Assembly (NCBI RefSeq): GCF_001005725.1 | Contig: NZ_LBIC01000007.1 | Coordinates: 310,001 to 374,000, forward strand | DNA: 64,000 nucleotides | Reading direction: 5' to 3' | DNA from: Sphingobium chungbukense | Lineage (GTDB): Bacteria > Pseudomonadota > Alphaproteobacteria > Sphingomonadales > Sphingomonadaceae | In this document: positions 36,325 through 45,537 of the stretch, piece after piece | Position numbering within the stretch: the stretch's first letter is position 1 | Layout: each line of letters opens with the position of its first letter | Notes under the pieces: generated by a model | The model's input: the letters and a program-made list of their open reading frames with translations, nothing else | What the model was told of the DNA's origin: nothing | Database searches by the model: none | Program-made: the position numbers and the translations under genes

Positions 36325-37455
36325 ATGACCCCTTCCCTCTCCGGTTTCCCGCCGTCTCAAATCCGCCGCCTGGTCATCAAGATCGGGTCTGCGCTGCTGG
36401 TCGACCCGCAGGGGCAGGTGCGTGAGGCCTGGCTGCGCACGCTGGTGGCCGACGTCGCGGCCCGCAAACAGGCGGGGCAGCAGATCATCATCGTATCTTC
36501 CGGCGCGATCGCTCTGGGCGCACGGCGATTGAAGCTGCCCAAGGGCGGACGCGGTTCGCTGGAGGACGCGCAGGCCGCCGCCGCGACGGGCCAGATCGCG
36601 CTGTCGCAATGCTGGGCCAGCCTGCTGCACGAAAAGGGCATCACCGCCGCGCAGATGCTGGTGACGCTGGACGATCTGGAGAACCGGCGGCGCTATCTCA
36701 ACGCCTCCGCGACGCTGGAGCGGTTGATGGCGCTCGACGTCGTGCCGGTGGTGAATGAGAATGACAGCGTCGCCACGGCGGAGATCCGCTTCGGCGACAA
36801 CGACCGGCTGGCGGCGCGTATCGGACAGGCGGCACGGGCTGACGCAGTTGTGCTGCTGTCGGACGTCGACGGGCTTTACAGCGCCAATCCACATGTCGAT
36901 GCGGACGCCATGCTGATAGAGACAATCGAGCGCATCGACGCGCGCATTGCCGGGATGGCGGACGGCGGCTCCGCCTCCGGCATGGGATCGGGGGGCATGA
37001 CCTCCAAGATCGAGGCGGCGCGCATCGCCACGGGGGCTGGCGCGCATCTGGCGATCATCTCCGGCAAAGTGGATTCGCCGCTGTCGCACTGGGCGAACGG
37101 TGGCAAAGGTTCGATCTTCCTCGCCGCGCAGGCCAAGGGCGCGCGCAAGGGCTGGCTCGCCGGGCGGCTGACCGTGCGCGGGCGCATTGTCGTCGATGCC
37201 GGGGCCGAGGCGGCATTGGGGCGCGGCAACAGCCTGCTGCCTGCTGGCGTGGCGCGGATCGAGGGGATTTTCGCGCGCGGCGATGTGGTCGACATATTGG
37301 CGGAAGACGGACGGGTGATCGCGCGCGGCCTGATCGAATATGACAGCGAGGAAGCGGCGCGGATCGCGGGCAAGCGCAGCGAGGATATCGCCGCCTTGCT
37401 GGGGCACCTCCCCCGTTCCGTGCTGGTCCATCGCGACCATATGGCGATGGTCTGA
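36325..37455 (+). CDS. proB: Glutamate 5-kinase (376 aa)
   Basis: First step of proline synthesis, ATP-dependent phosphorylation of glutamate. The amino-acid-kinase domain shows RLVIKIGSALLVD, IIIVSSGAIALGA, VPVVNENDSVAT, FGDNDRLAARI and LLSDVDGLYSANP (about residues 10-180), GSGGMTSKIEAARIA near 220, and a C-terminal PUA domain (about 285-365). Full-length ProB with PUA, as in E. coli. GGAGG nine bases upstream supports the ATG at 36325. proA is not adjacent. Confidence 0.96.
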   Translation: MTPSLSGFPPSQIRRLVIKIGSALLVDPQGQVREAWLRTLVADVAARKQAGQQIIIVSSGAIALGARRLKLPKGGRGSLEDAQAAAATGQIALSQCWASLLHEKGITAAQMLVTLDDLENRRRYLNASATLERLMALDVVPVVNENDSVATAEIRFGDNDRLAARIGQAARADAVVLLSDVDGLYSANPHVDADAMLIETIERIDARIAGMADGGSASGMGSGGMTSKIEAARIATGAGAHLAIISGKVDSPLSHWANGGKGSIFLAAQAKGARKGWLAGRLTVRGRIVVDAGAEAALGRGNSLLPAGVARIEGIFARGDVVDILAEDGRVIARGLIEYDSEEAARIAGKRSEDIAALLGHLPRSVLVHRDHMAMV

Positions 37456-37458
37456 TCC

Positions 37459-38376
37459 ATGTCCCTGCGCATCGCCATGACGGGCGCGACGGGTTTCGTC
37501 GGCGCCGAGACATTGAATCAGGCCTTGGCGGCGGGACATCATGTCTCCGCCATCACCCGCCGGGCGCAACCGCCGCGCGCGCACCTCAAATGGGTGCCAG
37601 GCGCGCTGGAGGACCGGGCGGCACTCAACACGCTGGTGCGCGACGCCGATGTGGTGATCCATATCGCGGGCGTGGTGAACGCATCGGACCGCGAGGGGTT
37701 CGAGACCGGTAATGCGCGCGGCACCATGGCCGTGGTCGACGCCATGCGACAGCGTGGGGTCAAACGGCTGATCCATGTCTCCTCACTCTCGGCGCGGGAA
37801 CCGGAGCTGTCGGACTATGGCTGGTCGAAGGAACTGGCCGAACGCCATGTGAAGGCCAGCGGGCTCGACTGGACCATCATCCGGCCGCCCGCCATTTACG
37901 GCCCAGGCGACCGGGAGATGCTGGAACTGTTCCGCATGGCCAGGCGCGGCATCATGCTGATGCCGCCGGGCGGACGGCTCTCGGTGATCGAGGTGAGCGA
38001 TCTGGCGCGGCTGTTCCTGACGCTCGCGGTCGAGAAGGACATGAGGAGCCTGACCCATGTCTATGAGGTGGACGACGGTACGCCGAGCGGCTGGGATCAT
38101 CTCGATTTCGCGCAGGCGATCGGGCGCGCGGTCGGGCGGCCGGTGCGGACCTTCGCAACGCCGGCCTGGGCACTGGGCATGGGCGCGCGGCTGGACCGGA
38201 TCGTGCGCGGGAAGAAGGCCAAGCTGACCCTCGATCGGGTGAGCTATTTCTGCCATCCGGACTGGGTGGTGAAGAAGCGCAAGCAGCCGCCCAAGAAGCT
38301 GTGGGTGCCCAAGGTGCCGACCGAGGAAGGGCTGAAAGCCACGGCGGAGGCCTATCGCGCGAAGGGATGGTTGTAG
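37459..38376 (+). CDS. NAD(P)-binding epimerase/dehydrogenase, NDUFA9-like atypical SDR (305 aa)
   Basis: Extended or atypical SDR: MTGATGFVGAETL (residues 7-19) is the nucleotide-binding Gly motif, VVIHIAGVVNASD matches the central SDR strand, and a YxxxK-like DYGWSKELAER (about 115-125) gives the possible catalytic Tyr-Lys. Similar proteins are annotated as complex I NDUFA9 subunit-like or NAD-dependent epimerase. Substrate unknown. It starts three bases after the proB stop, so it is co-transcribed with proB. Confidence 0.87.
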   Translation: MSLRIAMTGATGFVGAETLNQALAAGHHVSAITRRAQPPRAHLKWVPGALEDRAALNTLVRDADVVIHIAGVVNASDREGFETGNARGTMAVVDAMRQRGVKRLIHVSSLSAREPELSDYGWSKELAERHVKASGLDWTIIRPPAIYGPGDREMLELFRMARRGIMLMPPGGRLSVIEVSDLARLFLTLAVEKDMRSLTHVYEVDDGTPSGWDHLDFAQAIGRAVGRPVRTFATPAWALGMGARLDRIVRGKKAKLTLDRVSYFCHPDWVVKKRKQPPKKLWVPKVPTEEGLKATAEAYRAKGWL

Positions 38377-38490
38377 GACTGACACCCGCCGCTTGGGATG
38401 GGTGACGGGCATGGCATATCCGCAAGCGGCGCACCGCGGCACATCCGCGCCAGACCTGCTCGAAACTCGACAGGCCGTTGCCGATAGGCC

Positions 38491-39399
38491 ATGGGCGCGG
38501 GCATGATTGTCGCCCTGGCCTCCGCCCTCTTCGTTCTGATCTGGTCCACCGGCTTCATCGTCGCGCGTGCTCTGGTGCCGCATGCCGCGCCCGAGCTGAT
38601 CCTGGCGATACGGCTGACCCTGACGACGCTGCTGCTCTTCGGCGCGGCAGTCTACGCACGACAGGCCTTGCCCCGTGGGCGGCGGTTGGGACTGCATCTG
38701 GCAGCGGGCGCGATGCTGCACGGTTTCTACCTGACGCTGAGCTGGTGGGCGGTGAACAATGGCATGCCCGCCGGGATCATGGCGCTGCTGGGCGCACTTC
38801 AGCCGCTGATGGTGGCGGTGGCGAGCGTCGCCTTTCTGGACGACCGGCTGCCGGGCCGCGCCTGGGGAGGCCTGGCGATCGCGATCATCGGCGTCGGCTG
38901 CGTACTGTTTCCGGCAATCGAGCGATCCGGCATCGGATCGATCACCATCTGGCCCGCGCTGGCCGGGATTGCCGCGGTGCTGGGCATGGCGGCAGGAACG
39001 CTGATCCAGCGCGGCGCGATTGCGGGCGATGGCATCGCGATTTCCGGCGCGGTGCAGAATGCGGGCGGCGCGCTGGTGGCGCTGACGGCGACATTGATCG
39101 TCGGCGATTATCGCTGGGACGGGAACCCCGTCCTTTGGATCGGCCTCGGTTGGGCCGTTCTGGGGCTGTCGGTCGCGGGACTATCGCTGCTGGTCTGGCT
39201 GGTGCGGCACCAGGGACCGACGCGCATGTCGATGCTGCTGCTGCTGGTCCCGCCACTCGCCGCCACGGAAGCCTGGCTGCTGTTCGGGGAGAGACTGGGG
39301 CCGGTCCAGCTTGTCGGCTTCGCACTGGCTCTGGGCGGGGTGATGCTGGGGCGGTCGACCCGGCCCTCACCCCATCAGGAAATTGCCGAACCGGCCTGA
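38491..39399 (+). CDS. EamA-domain (DMT superfamily) transporter (302 aa)
   Basis: Ten hydrophobic segments in two EamA repeats: ALFVLIWSTGFIVARAL opens the first, LGALQPLMVAVASVAFLDDRL ends it, and LLLVPPLAATEAWLLFGERL marks the end of the second, the standard pattern of the family. Likely a metabolite exporter of unknown specificity. An ATG four codons downstream (38503) is also possible. Unlike the EamA gene at 16657, it follows a possible operon with proB, separated by about 115 bases. Confidence 0.86.
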   Translation: MGAGMIVALASALFVLIWSTGFIVARALVPHAAPELILAIRLTLTTLLLFGAAVYARQALPRGRRLGLHLAAGAMLHGFYLTLSWWAVNNGMPAGIMALLGALQPLMVAVASVAFLDDRLPGRAWGGLAIAIIGVGCVLFPAIERSGIGSITIWPALAGIAAVLGMAAGTLIQRGAIAGDGIAISGAVQNAGGALVALTATLIVGDYRWDGNPVLWIGLGWAVLGLSVAGLSLLVWLVRHQGPTRMSMLLLLVPPLAATEAWLLFGERLGPVQLVGFALALGGVMLGRSTRPSPHQEIAEPA

Positions 39400-39402
39400 C
39401 GC

Positions 39403-39681
39403 TCAGCCCTCGCGCAGACGCTCATGATGGCGGATCACCTCGTCGATGATGAAGCGCAGGAATTTCTCGGTGAAGTCAGGGTCCAGATTGGCGTCGGTGG
39501 CCAATTGACGCAGGCGCGCGATCTGCCGCTCCTCGCGCCCCGGATCGGCGGGCGGCAGGTCATGGGTCGCCTTATGCTCCCCCACGGCCTGGGTGATCTT
39601 GAACCGCTCGGCCAGCATGAAGACGAGCGCCGCGTCGATATTGTCGATACTCTCGCGATAGCGCTTCAAAGTCTCGTCCAC
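39403..39681 (-). CDS. Chorismate mutase, AroQ type (92 aa)
   Basis: Converts chorismate to prephenate, the branch step to phenylalanine and tyrosine. The all-helical AroQ fold is seen: LKRYRESIDNIDAALVFMLA, ERFKITQAVGEHKA with the conserved Arg/Lys positions, then DPGREERQIARLRQLA. I choose the GTG at 39681 because GGAGG lies exactly six bases upstream and the length fits a stand-alone domain; ATG at 39717 would add 12 residues without a ribosome site. It is divergent from the polyprenyl synthase gene. Confidence 0.85.
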   Translation of the reverse strand: MDETLKRYRESIDNIDAALVFMLAERFKITQAVGEHKATHDLPPADPGREERQIARLRQLATDANLDPDFTEKFLRFIIDEVIRHHERLREG

Positions 39682-39772
39682 TCTGGTCCTCCGGTCAATT
39701 CGCGCGCTTTTTGCCATTTCCGGGCATTCGCGCAAGCTATTCCCGCTTGCCTTTAGCATTTGGGCCCGCCAC

Positions 39773-40813
39773 ATGGCGCTTGTCATGACAGCATCCGCCA
39801 CCGGCAATGTCCACCCCATCGGCCGCGCCAGCAGCGCGCCTTCGCTCACCCCCATGATGGCGCTGGTCGCCGAGGGGATGAACCAGGTGAATGCGGTCAT
39901 TCTGGACCGGATGCAGTCGCGCATTCCGCTGATCCCCGAACTGGCCGGCCACCTGATCGCGGGCGGCGGCAAGCGGATGCGGCCGATGCTGACCCTCGCC
40001 TGCGCCGATCTGGTCGGCTATGCCGGGTCGCGCCACTACAAGCTGGCCGCCGCGGTCGAATTCATCCACACCGCCACGCTGCTGCATGACGATGTGGTCG
40101 ACGGATCGGGGCTGCGCCGAGGCCGCAAGACCGCCAATATCATCTGGGGCAACAGCGCCAGCGTTCTCGTGGGCGATTTCCTCTTCTCCCGCTCCTTCGA
40201 GCTGATGGTCGAGGCGGAGTCGTTGAAGGTGCTGAAGATCCTTTCCAACGCCTCGGCCGTGATCGCGGAGGGCGAGGTCAACCAGCTCACCGCGCAGCGC
40301 AAGATCGATACCAGCGAGGAACAATATCTCGACATCATCGGCGCGAAGACGGCAGCCCTGTTCGCCGCCGCCTGCCGCATTTCCGCCGTGGTCGCCGACC
40401 GCAACGAGACGGAGGAGCAGGCGCTCGACGTCTACGGCCGCAACCTCGGCATCGCCTTCCAGCTCATCGACGACGCCATCGACTATGAATCGGACGGCGC
40501 GACCATGGGCAAGGACGCCGGCGACGATTTCCGCGATGGCAAGGTGACGCTGCCCGTGATCCTCGCCTATGCGCGGGGCTCGGAGGAGGATCGTGCCTTC
40601 TGGAAGGCCGCGATCGCAGGCAACCGGGTCAGCGACGAGGACCTCACCCATGCCACAGGCCTGCTGCGCAGGACGGGTGCGATCGCCGACACCCTCGCCC
40701 GCGCCCGCCACTATGGCCAGCGCGCGATCGATGCGCTGGGCATGTTCGACAATGGCAAGGCGAAAGCGGCGCTCACAGAAGCGGTCGAATTCGCCATTGC
40801 ACGGGCCTATTGA
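39773..40813 (+). CDS. Polyprenyl diphosphate synthase (IspB-like, 346 aa)
   Basis: Trans-isoprenyl chain elongation using IPP; long-chain products supply the ubiquinone side chain. The two aspartate-rich motifs are LLHDDVVD (about 103-110) and LIDDAIDY (about 234-241), with GGGKRMRP as the IPP-binding segment. Two small residues five positions before the first motif (HTATLLHDD) suggest a long product such as decaprenyl, an inference. ATG at 39785 is an alternative start. Confidence 0.92.
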   Translation: MALVMTASATGNVHPIGRASSAPSLTPMMALVAEGMNQVNAVILDRMQSRIPLIPELAGHLIAGGGKRMRPMLTLACADLVGYAGSRHYKLAAAVEFIHTATLLHDDVVDGSGLRRGRKTANIIWGNSASVLVGDFLFSRSFELMVEAESLKVLKILSNASAVIAEGEVNQLTAQRKIDTSEEQYLDIIGAKTAALFAAACRISAVVADRNETEEQALDVYGRNLGIAFQLIDDAIDYESDGATMGKDAGDDFRDGKVTLPVILAYARGSEEDRAFWKAAIAGNRVSDEDLTHATGLLRRTGAIADTLARARHYGQRAIDALGMFDNGKAKAALTEAVEFAIARAY

Positions 40814-40868
40814 GGGTTTTGCGGGCGGGATCGTTTGAAAAGGCAAAATCCGACTTGCCCTGCACCGC

Positions 40869-41648
40869 ATGATCCCTTCCCCTGAAACCATCGCCTTCCT
40901 GATGGCCGCCGCGCTGATGGCGGGATGTATCGATGCGATGGCGGGCGGTGGCGGCTTGATCGCATTGCCTGCCCTGCTCGCCGCCGGTATTCCGCCCGTG
41001 CCCGCGGTCGCGACCAACAAGCTGCAATCCGCGCTCGGGACATTCGGCGCCTGCATCGCCTATGCGCGCGCCGGACATATGGACCTCAAGACCTATAAAT
41101 GGCCGGTGGTCGCCGCCTTCAGCGGCTCGATCGGTGGCGCCTGGCTGTTGCAGCGGGTCGACCCTTCGATATTGGCGGGCCTGATGCCCGCATTGCTGAT
41201 CGCACTCGCGGCCTATTTCACCTTTTCGCCCCGGATCAGTGAAATGGACCGGCACCAGCGTGTCGGTATCGTCGTCCTCAGCCTGCTGGTCGGCATCATC
41301 GGCTTTTACGACGGCTTTTTCGGACCAGGCGCGGGCGCCTTCTACACCACCATCTTCGTCGCGCTCGGCGGCCTCGGCCTCGTGCGCGCCACGGCGCAGA
41401 CCAAGGCGGCGAATTTCGCCAGCAACCTCGCCGGACTGCTCACCATGATCGCGGGCGGGCATGTGATCTGGATCGTCGGCCTCGCGATGGCGGTGGGCAG
41501 CATCACCGGCGGGCAGATCGGATCGCGCCTCGCGATGCGCTTCGGCAGCCGGTTGATCCGTCCGCTGCTGATCATCCTGTCGCTGACGCTGACGGCCAAG
41601 ATGCTGCTGGACCCCAAAAACCCGATTCACGCGTTGCTGTTCGGCTGA
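40869..41648 (+). CDS. TSUP (TauE/SafE) family transporter (259 aa)
   Basis: Membrane protein of about eight helices with the two TauE/SafE repeats: AGCIDAMAGGGGLIALPALL (about 18-37) and GFYDGFFGPGAGAFYT (about 145-160), with TNKLQSALGTFG between. The family exports or imports sulfonates, sulfite or other organic anions. The E. coli YfcA-type length is matched. No sulfur genes are adjacent, so the substrate is open. hrpB follows after 39 bases. Confidence 0.9.
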   Translation: MIPSPETIAFLMAAALMAGCIDAMAGGGGLIALPALLAAGIPPVPAVATNKLQSALGTFGACIAYARAGHMDLKTYKWPVVAAFSGSIGGAWLLQRVDPSILAGLMPALLIALAAYFTFSPRISEMDRHQRVGIVVLSLLVGIIGFYDGFFGPGAGAFYTTIFVALGGLGLVRATAQTKAANFASNLAGLLTMIAGGHVIWIVGLAMAVGSITGGQIGSRLAMRFGSRLIRPLLIILSLTLTAKMLLDPKNPIHALLFG

Positions 41649-41687
41649 TCCTTGCGCTCGGCCGGGAATGGCGCGAGAGGGACAGCA

Positions 41688-44141
41688 ATGACCGCTCTGC
41701 CCATCCCTCTGCCGATCCACGCCGTACTGCCCGACCTTCTCGCCGCCTTGCGCGAAAGGAGCAATGCGGTGCTGGTCGCGCCGCCGGGCGCGGGCAAAAC
41801 GACCGTCGTGGCCCCTGCCCTGCTGCACGAGCCCTGGTGCACGGGCCAGATCCTGTTGCTCTCCCCCCGGCGGCTGGCGGCGCGGGCAGCGGCGGAACGG
41901 ATCGCCGAACTGATGGGCGAGGATGTCGGCGGCACGGTCGGCTATGCGACGCGGATGGACACAAAGGCATCCGGGGCCACAAGGCTGCTAGTACTGACGG
42001 AAGGCATTTTCGTCCGGCGGATTCAGGATGATCCCGAGCTTTCGGGCGTGTCCGCTGTCCTCTTCGACGAAGTGCATGAGCGCAGCCTGGACAGCGATTT
42101 CGGCTTGGCCCTGGCCCTTGATGCCCAAGGCGCGCTGCGGCCGGACCTGCGCATCATACCCATGTCGGCTACGCTGGACGGCGCGCGCTTTGCCGCACTG
42201 TTGGACGGCGCTCCGGTCGTGGAGAGCGAGGGCCGCATCCAGCCGCTGGAACTGCGCCATGTCGGGCGCGCGGCGGAAAAGCGGATCGAAGATGAGATGG
42301 CCGCGACCATCCGCCGGGCGCTGGGCGAGGAGGCCGAGGGCGATCTGCTCGCCTTTCTACCCGGCGTGGCGGAGATCGAGCGAACCGCCGAGCGACTGGA
42401 GGACGCGGCCGTGGAGGTGCACAAGCTGCACGGATCGCTCGACCCGGCGGCGCAGCGGGCGGCAATCCGGCCTTCGCGGGAGGGACGGCGGAAAGTCATC
42501 CTTGCCACTTCCATCGCGGAAACCAGCCTGACCATCGACGGCGTGCGGATCGTGGTCGACAGCGGGCTGGCCCGGCGGCCACGCTACGACCGGGCAGCGG
42601 GCGTGACCCGCCTGGTGACCGAGCGGGCGAGCCAGGCAGCGGCGACGCAGCGGGCAGGTCGTGCTGCGCGCCAGCGGCCTGGCGTCGCCTATCGCCTGTG
42701 GGGCGCGGCGGCAACGGCGGGGATGCCACCCTTCGACCCGCCGGAGATGTTGGAGAGCGATCTTTCCAGCCTGATCCTCGACTGCGCGCTCTGGGGGGTG
42801 AATGATCCGGCAGACCTGCGATGGCTGGACCCGCCACCGGCCGCTGCGGTGGCGGAGGCGCGCAAAAGACTGACGGTGCTGGAGGCGCTGGATGCGGACG
42901 GGCGGATCACCGCGCATGGCAGGGCGCTGGCGAGCCTGCCGCTGGAGCCGCGCATCGGCCATATGCTGGTGGGGGCCGGCGAAATGGGGTTGGCGCAAGC
43001 CGCGGCGGAAGTCGCCATGCTGCTGGGCGAGCGCGGCATTGGCGGGCAGGACACCGACCTGTCGCAACGGCGGATACGCTGGCGACGGGAAAGCGGGAAG
43101 CGTGCCGATGCAGCGCGGGGCCTAGCCAGACGGTGGTCGAGGCTGGTCAAGGCGGGTTCTCCTGCAACGGCCACCGACCATGCGACGGGGATTTGCCTCG
43201 CCATCGCCTTCCCCGATCGCCTGTCCAAGCGCCGTTCGGCCGATGGTGCGGACTGGGCCAGCGTCGGCGGGCGCGGTTTCCGGCTCGATCCGCTCAGCCC
43301 GCTGGCACGGGAGACATGGCTTGCGGTCGGGGAGGTCCAGGGCACCGCCGCCGGTGCCCGCATCCTGTCCGCCGCGCCGATCAGCGAGGCGGAGGTCGTC
43401 GCCCTGTTCGGCGCCCGCATCTCCGAGCACCGAACCGTCCGCTTCCGTGCCGCCAATGGCGGGATCGAGGCACTGCGCGAACGTCGCCTGGGTGCGGTAA
43501 GGCTCTCCTCCGGCTCCGACGACCGGCCCGATCCGGATGCGGTGGCGGCCGCCCTGACCGAAGGGATACGGCAGGGCGGACTGGACCTGCTCCCCTGGTC
43601 GGACGCGGCGCGATCACTCAGGATGCGCGCGGAATTCGCCGGGGTGACGGCCCTGTCCGACGCCGCGCTGATGGAGACGCTAGACGAATGGCTGCCGCCG
43701 CTGCTGCAAGGCAGGCGCCGCCTCTCCGACATCGACCGGTCACAGCTTTCCGGGGTGCTGGAAGGGCTGATCGGCTGGGACGGCAAGCAGCAGATCGACC
43801 GGCTCGCACCGCCCGATTTCCGTTCACCCGCCGGCAGTAGCCATGAAATCGACTATGCCGCCGAAGGCGGGCCGCGCGTCGAACTGCGTGTGCAGGCGCT
43901 GTTCGGCCTCAGCGAACATCCGGTGGTGGGAAGCCGGCGCATTCCGCTGGTCCTCTCCCTCACCTCGCCCGCCGGCCGCCCGATCCAGACAACGCGCGAC
44001 CTGCCCGGCTTCTGGTCGGGGAGTTGGAGCGCGGTGGCCAAGGAGATGCGGGGGCGCTATCCGAGGCATCCCTGGCCCGACGATCCGGCGGCGGCCAGCG
44101 CCACTTTGCGCACGAAACGCGCCGAGAGGGATTTCAAGTAA
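41688..44141 (+). CDS. hrpB: ATP-dependent helicase HrpB (817 aa)
   Basis: DExH-box RNA-helicase-like protein. Motifs: APPGAGKTT (motif I, about 31-39), SPRRLAARAAAERIA (Ia), FDEVHERS (DEVH, motif II), MSATLDGARFA (III), ATSIAETSLTIDGVRIVVD (V) and QRAGRAARQRPG (VI), followed by helicase-associated (HA2) and the HrpB-specific C-terminal domain ending near GRYPRHPWPDDP, a signature of HrpB. The start has AGGGA six bases upstream. The cellular role in non-pathogens is poorly understood. Confidence 0.95.
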   Translation: MTALPIPLPIHAVLPDLLAALRERSNAVLVAPPGAGKTTVVAPALLHEPWCTGQILLLSPRRLAARAAAERIAELMGEDVGGTVGYATRMDTKASGATRLLVLTEGIFVRRIQDDPELSGVSAVLFDEVHERSLDSDFGLALALDAQGALRPDLRIIPMSATLDGARFAALLDGAPVVESEGRIQPLELRHVGRAAEKRIEDEMAATIRRALGEEAEGDLLAFLPGVAEIERTAERLEDAAVEVHKLHGSLDPAAQRAAIRPSREGRRKVILATSIAETSLTIDGVRIVVDSGLARRPRYDRAAGVTRLVTERASQAAATQRAGRAARQRPGVAYRLWGAAATAGMPPFDPPEMLESDLSSLILDCALWGVNDPADLRWLDPPPAAAVAEARKRLTVLEALDADGRITAHGRALASLPLEPRIGHMLVGAGEMGLAQAAAEVAMLLGERGIGGQDTDLSQRRIRWRRESGKRADAARGLARRWSRLVKAGSPATATDHATGICLAIAFPDRLSKRRSADGADWASVGGRGFRLDPLSPLARETWLAVGEVQGTAAGARILSAAPISEAEVVALFGARISEHRTVRFRAANGGIEALRERRLGAVRLSSGSDDRPDPDAVAAALTEGIRQGGLDLLPWSDAARSLRMRAEFAGVTALSDAALMETLDEWLPPLLQGRRRLSDIDRSQLSGVLEGLIGWDGKQQIDRLAPPDFRSPAGSSHEIDYAAEGGPRVELRVQALFGLSEHPVVGSRRIPLVLSLTSPAGRPIQTTRDLPGFWSGSWSAVAKEMRGRYPRHPWPDDPAAASATLRTKRAERDFK

Positions 44142-44260
44142 AATAGACTATTTTGCGGCTCGGAAATCCCGGCGAACAAGGAATGCCAAGGGCAAGCCTT
44201 GACTTCCGCGCGCCCGCTGGTGCAACGCAGCACCAAATTCCCTCAGGAGTCTCTATCGCG

Positions 44261-44539
44261 ATGAGCGCGCGCATCTATCAGATCCAGAAGAACGCCCTGC
44301 AATCCGGCAAGGCGCTGACCCATAAATGGGTGCTGGAATATGTGCCCGCAGAAGCGAAGCGACCCGATCCGCTGACCGGCTGGGCGGGTTCGGGCGACAT
44401 GAAGCAGCAGATCAAGCTGACTTTCTCGTCGGAGGAGGCCGCGCGTGCCTATGCGGAGCGGGAGGGGATTGCGTACAGCGTGATCGCAACCGCGCCCAAG
44501 ACGCTGAAGATTCAGGCCTACGCCGACAATTTCCGCTAA
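44261..44539 (+). CDS. NDUFS4-like accessory subunit of NADH dehydrogenase (92 aa)
   Basis: A short soluble protein of the ETC complex I subunit family (mitochondrial NDUFS4, 18 kDa). Recognised by ARIYQIQKNALQSGKALTHKWVLEY split over the first 25 residues, DPLTGWAGSGDM (about 46-57) and the C-terminal strand of YAEREGIAYSVI. Alphaproteobacterial complex I carries this supernumerary subunit, a mitochondrial-ancestor trait. AGGAG precedes the ATG at 44261. The nuo operon is not in this window. Confidence 0.92.
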   Translation: MSARIYQIQKNALQSGKALTHKWVLEYVPAEAKRPDPLTGWAGSGDMKQQIKLTFSSEEAARAYAEREGIAYSVIATAPKTLKIQAYADNFR

Positions 44540-44556
44540 CCGGCGGATTTCTAACG

Positions 44557-45090
44557 CTACCCCAGCGCCACATCCACGACCAGCGTCGCGAAGCTCGTCA
44601 CCACGCCGGTCAGGAACAGCCGGTAGGCATAGCCCAGCCAGCGATATTTTCGCCGCTGGAGCACCTGCCCATTCTGATACATGTCGCGTAGCATCGCGCG
44701 GCAAAGCGCCTCGTCATCCGATACCAGCAGCATCATCCGATCGCTGAACTCCGTCTCGCTCAGGTTGGTAAAGACACCGAAGAACAGCAGATTGTCGTGC
44801 TCTCCCACGCCGCCGCGCGACGGGCCGACACGGGATGGACCGACACTGGGCAGAACCGCCAGGATCGCGCAGGTCGCGGCCAGGAACACCCCTACCGCCA
44901 GCACCGCCACCGGCCAGACCAGCGCCCCCGCCCGCAACTGCGCGACGCACAGGGTGAAGATCACCATCGACGCGCCGATCAACATATTCGCCTTCTGATC
45001 GGCCATCTGGCTGAGTTGCATATTGGTCTGCACCGCCGTGCGGAGCAGGTGGATCGCATTGGGCACCGGAGCGCTGATCGCCTCCATCAT
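44557..45090 (-). CDS. DUF5706 / Pycsar-effector-like membrane protein (177 aa)
   Basis: An N-terminal amphipathic region with LRTAVQTNMQLSQMADQKAN precedes two close transmembrane segments (MLIGASMVIFTLC and VWPVAVLAVGVFLAATCAIL), then a cytosolic part and a C-terminal hydrophobic end (LGYAYRLFLTGVVTSFATLVV). The ADQKANxLI pattern and topology fit DUF5706, the family that includes PycTM effectors of Pycsar anti-phage systems. No nucleotide cyclase gene is adjacent, so an orphan or housekeeping role is more likely. The start at 45090 has a GGAGG seven bases upstream. It is divergent from the ACP and spt genes. Confidence 0.6.
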   Translation of the reverse strand: MMEAISAPVPNAIHLLRTAVQTNMQLSQMADQKANMLIGASMVIFTLCVAQLRAGALVWPVAVLAVGVFLAATCAILAVLPSVGPSRVGPSRGGVGEHDNLLFFGVFTNLSETEFSDRMMLLVSDDEALCRAMLRDMYQNGQVLQRRKYRWLGYAYRLFLTGVVTSFATLVVDVALG

Positions 45091-45202
45091 CTTTTCCCCT
45101 CCCCTTTTTCGCGACACTCATGCCCGATTGCCGCCTTATTCCCTTGCCAAAGAACGACGCTTGAGGGCAAAAGCCGCTCTTTCACGGAAAGCACCACGGA
45201 TA

Positions 45203-45445
45203 ATGACGGATCGCCAGCTAATTTTCGACAGCGTTTTGAGCCAGATCGACCCCTTCAACAAAAAGGGCGTGGAACTGACCGAGGCCACCACCTTCGCGGG
45301 CGATCTGGAGTGGGACAGCCTGACCGTGATGGATTTCGTCGCGGCGATCGAGGACGAATTCGACATCATCATCACCATGAACATGCAGGCAGAGATCGAA
45401 ACGATCGGCCAGCTCGTGGATGCCGTGGCGAAGCTGAAGGGCTGA
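45203..45445 (+). CDS. Acyl carrier protein associated with sphingolipid synthesis (80 aa)
   Basis: A single ACP domain; the phosphopantetheine site is Ser39 in EWDSLTVMDF, and the four-helix pattern is normal (DAVAKLKG at the end). It lies 92 bases before spt. In Caulobacter and other sphingolipid producers a dedicated ACP gene sits next to spt and delivers the acyl chain condensed with serine or used in ceramide formation, so this is probably that carrier rather than the fatty-acid-synthase AcpP. The start at 45203 gives a standard length. Confidence 0.92.
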   Translation: MTDRQLIFDSVLSQIDPFNKKGVELTEATTFAGDLEWDSLTVMDFVAAIEDEFDIIITMNMQAEIETIGQLVDAVAKLKG

Positions 45446-45537
45446 ACCGCCCGTGCCGATCTCCGGCGCTGGCGACAGCGTCAACCTATTCGCGTAGCGT
45501 CCGGCCTTGCCCGGATGAACGGCTATTGGGACCATAT

